DNA from: Leucocoprinus leucothites
Taxonomy: Eukaryota; Basidiomycota; Agaricomycetes; Agaricales; Agaricaceae
Length of the DNA stretch: 64,000 nt
Assembly: GCA_013368445.1 (NCBI GenBank)
Contig: JAACJO010000007.1
Span: 1,488,001-1,552,000 of the forward strand
Direction: 5' to 3'
Part shown: piece after piece, positions 1 to 12,600 of the stretch
Numbering within the stretch: position 1 is the stretch's first letter
How the letters are laid out: the number at the start of each line of letters is the position of its first letter
The notes under the pieces: model-generated
The model's input: only the letters and a program-made list of their open reading frames with translations
The model's database searches: none
What the model was told of the DNA's origin: nothing
Made by a program: the position numbers and the translations under genes

Positions 1-1419
<1,419 letters not shown>

Positions 1420-1570
1420 GTTGTCGGCAAGGCTTATGGTTTCGCAATGGGCGTCCGAGCGTCTAAGCGAAGGGATATGAAGTCACCAAACCAAACTTTT
1501 GACCAAACATGACCAATACACCCCTTTCCATTCTGAGCCACCTTTCAAGTCGACTGCCCAACCCTCCAGG
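1420..1570. promoter_or_regulatory. Shared divergent promoter, ECD / VMA7
   Basis: The 151 bp between the two oppositely oriented start codons must contain both core promoters and both 5' leaders. I see no TATA box I would trust. An upstream in-frame ATG for VMA7 lies at 1499 and would add 24 residues. Confidence 0.5.
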
Positions 1571-2154
1571 ATGGCGTCCACTACCTCATACAAGGACAGG
1601 AACCTCATAGCAGTCATTGGGGATGAGGTAAGGAGCCTCCTCACCGTATCACTTACGTGTATTTTCCAACATAGAATGCAGGATTCAATAACTGGTTTGC
1701 TATTAGCCGGGATCGGTCATGTCAGTGACAACCAGAAGAAGAACTTCCTGGTGGTGGACCCAAGTATGTTACACGGTATCCTCTCATCCTCTCATTCATT
1801 GACGGTGATTAGAAACACCTGTCGCGACGATCGAATCATCCTTCCAAGATTTCACAGAACGTAAAGATATTGCTATCCTCTTGATCAACCAGCACGTTCG
1901 TTCAAGGTTCTTTCATTTCAAGCTCGATGCATTTATATATCCTCTTTGCTCGCCCAGATTGCTGAGAAGATTCGCCCGACGATCGATAAATATAACCAGG
2001 CATTTCCTGCCTTGGTAGAAATACCGTCTAAAGATCACCCATATGGTACACTAATTTCCCATTTCCAACTGATCCTCTCAAGCTTACAGCTCTTATCATA
2101 GACCCTTCCAAGGATTCCGTCCTCAAACGTGTGCAAAAGCTTTTCGGAGATTAA
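1571..2154 (+). CDS. VMA7: V-type H+-ATPase subunit F
   Basis: Subunit F of the V1 sector sits in the central rotor stalk and couples ATP hydrolysis to proton pumping at vacuole and endosome membranes. Five exons join to a 120-residue protein, the usual size of the family. It starts [20 protein letters not shown], continues with [33 protein letters not shown] and [19 protein letters not shown], and ends in LFGD. The introns begin at 1628 (gtaagg) and then follow DPK, INQH and HPY. I chose the ATG at 1571 because homologues start there; the in-frame ATG at 1499 has no family support. The gene is convergent with TIM21, with about 100 bp between stop codons. Confidence 0.95.
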
Positions 2155-2252
2155 CAGTATGCACGTTATCGTCTTTGCTATGTTCACTATATTCTGGTTC
2201 ACGATTACCTTGTGTGAGATGCAAGCATTAATAACCATTATTATACATGAAG

Positions 2253-3603
2253 TTAGTGCGCGTTCCAGCGCATTACAGGTTCATTGTCCCGGACTCCAGG
2301 TCCCCGTTCTACAAATACTCGAACGGGATTCGAGTCTCTTGTATCTGGTATCGAGGATTCAGAACGGCGCTCGGATGTGGTCAGATTACTCACTGGGGAT
2401 GTCGACGAGTAAATACCGAAAGACGAAGTATCCATCACTATTCTGAGCGGTCGTCAGTATGGATCACGCATTCGGACCAGGAAGGTACTTACCCGGACAA
2501 GATCGGCATGTACTTCGCCTTCCGTAAAGGTTCGATTGTCGACTCTTGAAGATGTGAATGGTTCAGAACCGACCTGTGGCCCTTTGAGGGAAGAGAACAT
2601 CCCAGCAAAACTCCATGACTTCTCTTGTTCGCGCTTTCCTGTTTGTTTATCCTGCTCTGTTGGACTGGGTAAGGGTGGTGCGGATACAGGTGCTCCGCTT
2701 AGATATTTGAATGTCTGCTTCGACCGTTCCCACATGCTCTCTGCCCTATCCTTAGTCCAACCAATTGCTTCATCTAAGGACAATTCAGGTATATGCACCG
2801 CCTTTTCTTGTATCCAATGAGAGAAAGCTTCATAGTATCCAATTTCGGACGGGAGGGGAGTTGATCCTTCCAGTCGGCCTTGGATATAAAATGTCATGAT
2901 CATATGTTCATGTCCATGAGCGTCAACGAATATCTGGGATGTAACGTGACGGTTACGGTGTCGCGGCCGAACAAGCGATGGTGGATTATTGTGAAATGTG
3001 AGAGGACCGTTCAGATATTTGAACACCTATGCATCCAACGAAGTTGTCAGTAACGCCAGATTTCAAATACGGGGACATTGTGACGTGCCCTTGGGTTGCG
3101 TTTGATGCGTTCGCAGGCATCCTTGAAAAGATTCGTTGGAGAGTTACTCGAGTACATTTCAGAAGTGATAGTGTAGATTAGAAGCGATGCAAGGCCTGCT
3201 CCGATGAGGATTACGGCCAAGTTCTTCGTCTGTGAAGCTGTCCGCACGACTACAGAAGTGGACGGTATATGAGCCAAGAGAGTATAACACAAAGTATTGA
3301 GAACGTACCCTTCCCTCCTGTGCTGAGTTCCGACCATTTCTTTGCCTTTTCACCACTACGAAGTGCTTGCTGCGATATCCCAAGTTGAAAAGGCCCGATT
3401 GATTCAGGCCGTGCCGATGAGCGGCTCCGTCCCGTGTCGAGTGACTGAGAAAGAGGTGATCGCTGGGTATCCAAATTCACGTTGTCTCTTTGCGTCGCAA
3501 GTTTCCGGACACGGGTGTTCAGGCACTTCAAAGAGAACCTTGCGTGTGGAAGAGAGCTTGGGCATCGGAAAGATGTCCGAAGCAAGGAACTTGGTAGGCT
3601 CAT
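2253..3603 (-). CDS. TIM21: Mitochondrial import inner membrane translocase subunit Tim21
   Basis: Tim21 is a regulatory subunit of the TIM23 complex. It binds Tom22 in the intermembrane space and helps hand presequence proteins to the inner membrane. The N-terminus from the ATG at 3603 (MSLPSSLLRTSFRCPSSL) is rich in Ser and Arg without acids, as expected for a presequence. After the matrix part comes one hydrophobic segment, NLAVILIGAGLASLLIY. The Tim21 domain then follows, with VFKYLNGPL, HVTSQIFVD, MIMTFYIQGRLEGS and, in the last two exons, GYFVFRYLLVDIP and RVFVERGPGVRDNEPVMRW. Upstream in-frame ATGs at 3636 and 3687 are possible starts. A linker of about 90 residues separates blocks of the conserved domain. 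Confidence 0.9.
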
Positions 3604-3863
3604 GACGAAGGTGGGGTAAATTGTCTCGACAGGCATGCCTACTATTTTGGGTCGGCGTGTACACAAGTGTAAATAACGCGCCAACAAGCGGGCTTGAACG
3701 TTTGAATGCTTGTCACTTGAATGCTGAAAGTTGAACGTTGAACGTTGAACTCTTGGTCCAGGTTACAATAAAAACACAGGGGACCAGCAAGTAAGTTGTA
3801 TATTGATACTTCGTTTTATCTCGTGTTTGATAAATGATACAGTCCACTATAATCTCAAAATTC
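3604..3863. repeat. Intergenic gap with a short GTTGAAC direct repeat
   Basis: Around 3728-3750 the heptamer GTTGAAC is repeated head to tail about three times, with diverged copies of the same theme just upstream. This is the only structure I see between TIM21 and the dioxygenase-like gene. Confidence 0.5.
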
Positions 3864-5019
3864 CTAAGCTTTAATTTGTGCAAGGCGTTTTCTCTGCTCT
3901 TCCTCCATCTGCTTCATGAGTGCCACTCTAGCCGGAACTATATTCCTCCTCTCCGTCGTGTTCTTGAAATCAAATCGCGCTTTTCCAAGAGCTTTCAGTG
4001 TTTTCTTCTCCACGAGGCTGTAGTCATCCTCGTTTTCCCTTGAAAATACAAATGGTCGTTTGAGAGCCACTGGCGGATTGGTGATGATTCTGGGGACTCG
4101 GAGCTGATTCTTGGATGCAGAATGTAACATGAGAGGGTGCATCAAGACGACGTCACCCACTTCTCCAGTGAGCTCGACAAATTTCGAACATCGCTGGATA
4201 GCTTCAAGATGAGACCAGTAACTTGGATCATCTTTGGCATCTTTGGTGGTAGAGTTTGAGGGAACGAATGCGAGTCCACCAGGGCGAACACCTTCGGGGT
4301 GGCCAGCGAGGTAATTTGCGATAAGGTCGATTCCATCCGTGGCAATCATGGTACCACCGCCTCGGGGCAGAATATCTGAGTAGAGAGGGATAACCAGTAA
4401 TGCTTGTTCCGGAGAGTCGAGGAAGTGAATCTATAGTGAGGGTGCACACATATGGATGCCAATCAATACCATTTGGATATGCCGATAGTTATGGGTAATC
4501 CTCACAAAGAAGTCTCCATCAACGTGCCAGTTGTCTAGTTTCTTGGGTGGAAGAGCTTCGGACTGCCTCGCAAGTTCTTCCGTTCCCAGATTGACAATGA
4601 AAGAGTCTCCCCATGTTGCGCCTTTCTCGTCAATACGCTCTTCGTCCCCAAGCAAGTCCTTGATCGCGGCCCACGCCTGTGGAGGTAGAACATGACGTTG
4701 TTTAGTACAGCAAATTTGATAATGGTGAGGGAAGCAGTACCTTGGGCGCAAACTCAGATACTTTAGCACGTTTAAGCCAAGGCATATGTATCCTCTCCTT
4801 AGTCCAGGTGGATTTATCGTTAGGATCCAAGCCGAGGCGGGTCCACATCTCGGAAGTAAATTCAGCGGCTTGCTCGCGTGTAAAAGCCTTCTTGACAATA
4901 ATGTAGCCATGTTCAAGGAAGTGATCTACCTGTTCAGCTGTGCTTTGCTGAGCTCTGGGTTATCGAGGCTTTAAAGTAAGAAACAACGCACTGCTAAGGT
5001 ATTCGTACTGTTTAACCAT
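3864..5019 (-). CDS. Phytanoyl-CoA dioxygenase (PhyH)-like Fe(II)/2-oxoglutarate oxygenase
   Basis: The protein belongs to the PhyH family of non-haem iron, 2-oxoglutarate-dependent oxygenases; its substrate cannot be told from sequence. From the ATG at 5019 a tiny first exon (MVKQ) joins AQQSTAEQVDHFLEHGYIIV after a 54-nt intron, and the family block FTREQAAEF follows. The first metal-binding pair is in NWHVDGDFF (His-x-Asp). The distal His lies in GDVVLMHPLMLHSAS, with the 2-oxoglutarate-binding Arg probably in RVPRIITNPP. All three metal ligands are present, so activity is plausible. A Lys/Glu-rich helix (MKQMEEEQRKRLAQIKA) ends the protein. No targeting signal is evident. Confidence 0.85.
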
Positions 5020-5348
5020 GGTGGCAATCTGGTTGATTACTGTCAATGATTAGATGTGAAGCAACAAGCTAGTCAGATGGAAGGCGCGATTAATATAGGT
5101 AACTCAGCAGCCCCTATCAGGTCACACCCATAGCTGAGAATCTGGGGTAAAAAGATCGACGGATAATTCTCGGTTGGTATATGGCGTCGACAATGGACAG
5201 TCGCGGGTTCGGAAAAACAGACCAAGTCAAAAGGCACAAGATAAATGCTCAGTATTGCAAATTCTATCAAGATTACTGGGGATTATTTATAAACGGGCTG
5301 GTCATTCAAAGCCTCGACCACTTCGTCCGGGCTTCAGTAGATGTTGAT
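5020..5348. other. Intergenic, nothing recognised
   Basis: The 329 bp between the dioxygenase-like start and the end of the chalcone-isomerase-fold gene hold no convincing coding frame. They presumably carry the promoter of the former and the 3' UTR of the latter. Confidence 0.5.
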
Positions 5349-6411
5349 CTACTTTTCGAAGTCTACCATGTTCTTTATTACAGATTCCTTCAACTACAAG
5401 TATAACAGGATTAGTGGAAGAAATATAGAGCCGTTCTCGGACTTACCGCTGGACTTGGACATTCTGGGGCAACATAGTTGAGGACGAAGTTTGTCGCTAC
5501 CCAATCACTCTCCACACTACCGAGGTCACGGAAAATCAGTGCACGCGGTTTCCCTCCCTGTGGGGCCGTAATGAAAATATCGAAAGGAGTATTTTTGGTC
5601 AGAGGGGAGTTTGGAAATAGTCCTGATAGCTTCCTGATAGGGAAACCCTCTTGTATGACTTGTTCCTCCGTCAGCTCCCCAGTCTGCTTAGCTTTCACTA
5701 GGCGGGCGTTCAAGGCTCGCGTAAATGCATCTCGCAGGTGCGTGAGTCCAGTTGAACGCGTCGGAACTGAAGTTTCAACAATAAAGAGAAGTCTGAGGTA
5801 TTTACAGGGCAAGCTTACCAATTCTAACCACGCAGGCAGTATTTCTAACAATGTGGCTGATTTTCTGCTCGGGTGAAAGGTTTGCAGGTACCTGTGGCGA
5901 GATACCATCAGCCGAATCCTTCCATAGTACCGGGTAAACGAGGTACAAACATGAAGGTCGGGATTTTCGAGGTCAGCGTATAGCCCAACAGAGTATACTT
6001 TGATGTTGATGAACGACACTGTCCGTACACCAAGACCAACCAAAGTCAATGGAGGGATAGGAACTTTTGCAGGCACTCGAACAGTCTTTGGGAAAGCAAT
6101 TGAAGTAGCAGGATCAACTTGTGAGGACAAGAATGTAAGATTGGCTCTCCGACATGCTTGACACACTCACCGACTCTCCCTTCGCTTTCCTCTGTCTGCG
6201 CAGTCGGTTTAACATCGGCATCAGAGTAGACAGTCGTTTGAGAAAACCCAAGCGCGGCTGCAATTGTCAGCGTACTGCCCCAAACCAAGGGGTTCCATGC
6301 CCTAGTCGGACGGCAAGCAGCAGTGCTTGCATATCTTCTTTGAGACGCAAGGCGTCCAATGCGGCAGCAATTACTGGTTAGTAAACGTGCAAGTGGTTGA
6401 ATGAGCGACAT
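5349..6411 (-). CDS. Chalcone isomerase-fold mitochondrial protein (AIM18/AIM46 type)
   Basis: Fungal proteins with the chalcone-isomerase fold are mitochondrial. They are thought to be fatty-acid-binding or structural rather than flavonoid enzymes. From the ATG at 6411 the protein begins with an Arg/Ser-rich presequence-like stretch (SLIQPLARLLTSNCCRIG) and then has a hydrophobic segment (LVWGSTLTIAAALGF). The core domain reads IAFPKTVRVP, LTLVGLGVRTVSFINIKVYSVGLYAD and, near the end, FDIFITAPQGGKPRALIFRDLGSVES and TNFVLNYVAP. After a last intron the chain ends SPALKESVIKNMVDFEK. An in-frame ATG at 6489 would add 26 residues. It is divergent from the first BLM10 gene, with 272 bp between starts. 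Confidence 0.85.
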
Positions 6412-6683
6412 CTTAGGACAAGTGCTCTGGGACAGCCGGAGCCGGGCCGAAGGGGGAGGTACAGGAGCACGTGATTGAAATATAGACACGCGTCGAGCTG
6501 GAGATGAAATGGATCCATATCTGTCATCAACTCTACGAGAACGCGTAACCTGACAGTACCTTTGATCGAATCCACCGCCATTTCTGACTCGATCTTGGGA
6601 CGCGTCACCGCAATCGTAAGCTTCTCTTCCGCATATATATCCCCAGGTTCACTAGTGTAGGTCATATCTCACACACTACCACC
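6412..6683. promoter_or_regulatory. Divergent promoter, CHI-fold gene / BLM10 copy 1, with CACGTG box
   Basis: The 272 bp between the start codons contain one CACGTG palindrome at 6468-6473, about 57 bp upstream of the minus-strand ATG. CACGTG is the core site of fungal bHLH factors such as Cbf1/Pho4 types. Which gene it serves is not known. Confidence 0.45.
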
Positions 6684-9600
6684 ATGGAGGCCATAACTCA
6701 AGCTCTTGCCTCCATCCTCTCTGACCTATCTTCTGACAACCCTAATCAAGTCTACTCTCCTGACTTGGACATGGACGATGACGGTGCTTCCATCCTTGGC
6801 TCCCAGGAGGAAGATGAGCAGTCATGGCTTGAAGGAAAACGCGAATCTCTGCAGACATATTTAGACTCTATCCCATATAAGTGCGAACCTTATGAAGAGA
6901 TGCAAGACAAGCTCGAGTTCATTGTCTCGCGTTTATACATTGCTGCAAAGGCCAAGAACTGGCAATTGGTCACAACCTGGGACGGTCTGCTCCAGTGGTA
7001 TGCTCAGCGTTGATTATACGCCCATGTTATTGGCTAATACATGTGTAGTTGGTTGCTCATGCGATACCCAATGCCCAAATCTACTCGCGCAAAACTTGTC
7101 AAGTTTTACTACGAGCTCTGCCTCCTTCCAGGCATTGATAACCGCTCTGTGAGAAACTGGGCTGACATGATTTCTCGTCTATGCAACAACAAGCCCGGCC
7201 AAAAACTCAAGCTTGTGTCTTCGGATCTAGAACTTTCTTGGCAGCCACTGTGGCGAGTCATGCAGCCGGATCTCACTGGCGATTCGGGGTAAACCTTTTA
7301 TTCATCGCACTTCCTCCTGGCTAATGGTATTGGTAGGAAAAATGTAGCCAGTTATTACTTCGACATTGCTCTTCAGTGCCAGCCATATTTTCCAGCCAGG
7401 GAGATACCGTATATGCTGGAGACATTCCTCCCTCTTTTCACTTTTGATGTAAGATACGGCCTTGCGTGCCGAGATCTATCACTAACTGTTACCTGCAGAG
7501 GGCCTTGACTATGGCCACTGTCATGACATCGTTCCTGCCCCGAAGCCATCCAGACATCTATCTTCCAGCCGTCTTTAAGATTTGGGAAGCTTTCAATTCT
7601 GCATATCTTGACGAAAAGTTTATGGAATTGGCGGGCGATTTAGCCCGCGATCACGTTTCTGGACCTGAGGGGGAATTCGGTAGTGAAGGTGCTGCTGTCT
7701 GGAAAGACGTCGGTATATGGACGACTGAGCAATGGTGTCTCTTGACTAGCAAAGGCTTAAATATGATGGGTGCGTTGAATGGCTCATGTGGACACGAATT
7801 AAATCTGACGCCGATCTTCGCGATAGCTGTTCCAGTTGGTTCCTTGAAGGTACGCTCAGTGTGCGCATGCTGATGTGCACTCCTTAACGATTATGTTCTG
7901 GCAGACATCTTCCTCGACAGCTGTCCATGCAGATGGGTCGCTAGAAAGACCTCCCAAACAGATTAGACCATCGAACAAGATCGGTAAGTGACTTTGACTC
8001 GGGCGTATCTATCTCCGTTTCACCTCCTGATCTCCCCCAGGTGCATTGGCGAAGGTCTTCGTCTACTCTATGTCAGTCGATGGGGAAGTGCGCAGTGCGA
8101 CCCCAGCCCATCCCAAAGGTGGTCAACTGCCCATGCAAACAGGTTATATGGCTGGGTGTAAAGCCTTAGATACCCTCGACAAGATGATAACTTGTACAGA
8201 ATCTTTCTTTCATCCATCTAATTCGGGACCCTGGTCGGCTTTGGTGAGCTTGTTCTCAAGAGCATGATACTGAGCCGTAATCATTGATATATTCAGCTTA
8301 CAACCTTCGTTCATTTCTTGGCCGCCCATTTCTTCAGGCGCGTCAAGGAAGAAGAATTACCGGATTGCAAAACGCCTCTCGTACGACATCTTAACATTTG
8401 ACATTCGTTATATTTATGACTGTTTACCCAGGACCGCAAACTTACGCCTGATATTCAACGGGCTTTCGTACAAATTCTTCGCACTCCGTGTTTGCTTGCC
8501 ATGTTCTCTAAGGATCCTCTCTCTTTGGGCTTTGCACAAGGCTGTCTCCGACAACTCGTCTTTCTGGAACCAAATCTGGTGATGCCAGAGCTACTTGAAA
8601 GAGCATATAATGGATTAGAAGCCGTGAATGAAACTCACCGAACAACGGCAGTACTTGGGATGCTCTCTTCCGTCACTAGCCACTTGACCACGGAAAGTCT
8701 CTGGCTTGGCGGCCAGAAACATGTGGTCCCCCTTCTTGAGCTGTGCATTCCCGGCATTGATCTAGTGAGTGTTGAATGAGTTTTACGATATTCATGAGTC
8801 AATTCAAAATCTACTAGAATGACCCCGTCAAGACAGTCTGTGCTACTATGTTCATCACTGGAATCGCGCAAAGTATCAAGATTGGAGACCTTTCAATTCA
8901 CCACACAGGTGTCGCTTTGTCCGGCGACGTTCCTCCTGAGGAAGTTATGGATGTTGATGATGGTGATGAACGGTTGCCCGAAGGAACGGAGATTGGTGTA
9001 ATGCCGAGGCTTAGTCGACAGGAGGAGCGTTCGTTGACTCGTGATAGTACAGCCGCCTTCGCCGACTGGGTCACGTCGCTTTTCCGTCGGATTTTGGCTT
9101 TATACGAGAATCTGCCAGAGGAGGGCGGAAAAAAGGGTACAACAGGCGGGAAAATGGAGGAGAGCGTTCTCAAGTCAATCAAGAATATGATGGACGTCAT
9201 CTGTCTTCACCTTTCCGACCAGTTATTTGACCTTGTCCTGAACTTGGTCTTTGACTATGCCACCACAAACGCGAAATCCAATGCTGTTCGTGCATTCGGT
9301 CAGCTAATTGCTTGCCTTGCGAGGGTTCAGCCTGAGAAGACAGTGGCACGATTCCTCCCATTCTGTAAATCCCAAATTGAAGAAGAGCTGCGTCATGGGG
9401 CGTCGAGTGTCCGAACGACGTCCACGCACATGGCTGTAGCTTCTGACACGACCTTGCATTGGAGTAAGTCCTTCTAGAATCGGAGAGGAAGAGAACTAAC
9501 TTGATTCATGCTTGTTAGATATGGCGATCTTACGTGGCTGCTTCGGTCATGGTGGGACTGCAGTGCGTATTGTGATGGACATATGCATTCTAACGGCTAA

Positions 9601-12600
9601 TGAAATAACAGCTCCTCAAATACAAAGATGACGTCATCAGCTTGCTCTCGCTACTCGTCGAAAAGGCAAAGAGTGAACGTGGATATACTGGAACGGGTCG
9701 ACTGATCACCAGAACACTACACACTTTGGCTGGAGTCTATCCTTTGAATGGACATTTCGTGAATGACTCAGAATGGAACAATCCAAGTATGCTAACTAGC
9801 CATCTTTGGTTTTGGGTTTTGAATGCGATTGACCAATCATATGCTAGATTTCCAAGCCAATCACACTTTGTCCTGGGGGAAGATTTATGATGTTAAAGAC
9901 GTCACGATAGACTGGCATGGTTCGTATTTCCGTGATAAACCTTTCTCTTGGCTGACAAGGAACTTCATTAGTGCCTTCTGATGCCGAGGTGGCGTTCGTT
10001 CTAGAGATTATTGACAAAATCACGACACCTGCTCTCGACAAAGTCGAGGACCTTCTCGAAACTACCTCCACCTGGGATAGTGTGGCGCGGAACGAGTTCT
10101 GCAGGTGAATTTGATTCCTTGCAGAGTATTCCACGTATTCATAGCAGTGAATAGGCATCTTCAAGCTGTTCGAGCGACATGGGCAGGACTTCCCACCATT
10201 TACAAGGAGCGGTACCAAGAAAGTGCAAAACCTTGTTTGAATCTAGCCATAGAAATACCGGAGCTAGTCATCAGGCATCTTGACGTTCAGGCAGGCTTCA
10301 CCCTAACTGATCCGAATGATCTCCGCTATCAGCAAGTCCTCAATGCACGCCGGCGCTTTGGCGAAGTCAGTCAAAGGGCATCATCAGCTTTACGAGAGAA
10401 TACAGGAGGTGAAGATCATATTGATGCAGTGATCAGTGTGACCAGAGCAATGGACACCTATCTCCTTGGATATGGTTTGAGTAGATCCGATTTTGACTCC
10501 ATCCAGAAGAATTATGCCCACGCCAGAGAGTAAGTGCTAATCTTACTACCTGGTATCAAAGGAACTCAAATCGCGGCCATTTCAGTGGAGGCCGCTCATG
10601 GATACGGCAAAAGGAGCTCTCAAGATTGGTATTTGTGAAACGTGCACGTGTTTACCACAGTGGTCGCGTTTATATGCATTCGTTGTACCGTCGACGATCG
10701 GAACTTGATGACAGACTTCTCGCCGAATTGGCGGAACTCTCGCTGTCGCCTTATACTCGGATACGACGGTCGGTCATTCGCTGATGCTTTCAAGTCATCT
10801 ATTTACTGAATGATTGATGACCAGGCAAGCTCAGGGCGTCTTTCACAACGTGTCTGGGGTACGATCGCTTGTTGGAGCTGATTGGAGTCAGTAAAGCTGA
10901 TGGCATGTCAACAGTATTATGTCCGATCGACACGTTTAGTCCTGCCCACATTGTATAATGCTCTTGGAAAGGGCAACGATCCAGATCGTATGAAAGGAGC
11001 CTTGTACATCTTATGGAACAAGGGGATTGGTGAGTGTGGCGGCGTTGGCTATATGGTACTCTCCATGCTGAATCTTCTTTCCACCCAGCCGCCTACGCAT
11101 TGACAGGTATCGCGTCTCGCCACTTCTGAATATGTACATTGTGTTGAACTTCACTTCATTAGATCAGGGCCTGCACTCACAATACCTGCTTTCCCTCCTG
11201 GGATGCCAAGACGAAGAAAAGGTGTGAAGGATGCGGTTCCTTACGTGGTAAAACTAACTTGAGTCCCTTACTAGCCGTCAATACAGAAGCTTGTATACAA
11301 TGTGGCCAATGACTGCATAAGTTTGTTTAACGAGCATACCATCCACTCCGAGGCTTATACTATGGAAACACCTCGGGTCGATGAGGCCCTGCGCGATTTG
11401 GAGGATGAATTTTCAGAAAATTTCATTGACCGCAAATTACTAGAGGAAGCCGTACAGAAAGGTCGGACTCGGTTTGAACAGAGAAACAAAATTTATCATA
11501 GCACGGTACAGACCATGACTGTGATTGAGGTGATGTCCCTAACCCTATGATATAATAGGTTTCCGGCATCTTAGAGGTGGCAACCAAACCCACTACGCAT
11601 GTACGCATCTTTCGCACTTCTTTCTACATGCGTTTAACTTCAATGCCTCACTTAACCTCAACAGTGGCGCTATGTCCAAATGTCGCTTTATTTCCTTGCT
11701 GCTTTTCTTCGCAAAGATGTTCCTGTATCTCCAGAGATAACTCGATTCTTCGTCGATCAGTGCTCCAGTCCGCAGCCAATAATGCGAGCCACGGCTCAGG
11801 TGTACGTTCCTCAATCCCTAATTATCAACTCGTTAAACTCACTAACGTCTTTCCAAGTGCACTGCGTAAACTTCTTGTACATATTAAGATGAGAAGTTTC
11901 TCCAAGACAAGGGAGGAACTTTGGCTTGGAGAATGGCATAATCCTCTCGCAGAAGAAGTCGAGATAGGCGATCCAGAGACATTTCTGAAGAGGCTACACA
12001 TATCCGGTGAAGTCAGTGAAAGGTTCGTTCAAGCATGCTCTACTCCCAGGCTTCCGCTGACTGCCTTGTATAGTGGTCACTATTTTGACAAAATCCCAAC
12101 GGGTTTCTTGGCATGGTCCAAAACAATCAAGGGCTATAAGCCCGTAATGGGCGATAACTCACCATTTGAATGGGATACAGAGTCAAGACCCGCAATTGCC
12201 GCTATCGAGTCCACTTGGTTTCAGCCCGAGTTTTTCGAGAAGATTATCTCGTTGTGGAGTCAGGAAACCGGAAGAGGCTCTGGGAACCTTGATGTTCGAT
12301 ATGAAAATGTCTGCTTGATCAAGTCTTGTGGTTAGTGAACCGAAGATCTTGTGGCTACTTTCATCTGATGGCTCGCGCGTGCAGTGACTCTACTGGTTCA
12401 ATACGAACTCAACGTAATATTCGAGATGATTGAGCCCCTTCTCCTGGACACTGACAAGTACAAACAACGCGCTGGTGCAGAAATTTGGGCTGGACTCATT
12501 CGTGGTACGTACCGCCACTACCCACCTAAACTTAGTAGTTCACTAGCAGTAGGTTCAAAGCATTGGCCGGAGAATAAAACGGCAAAATTATGGCAGTGGA

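Noticed and set aside
5478..5876. 132-codon plus-strand frame opposite the chalcone-isomerase-fold gene
   Set aside because: Antisense shadow of conserved coding sequence on the minus strand.
9844..10218. 124-codon minus-strand frame inside BLM10 copy 1
   Set aside because: Antisense to continuous Blm10 coding exons.
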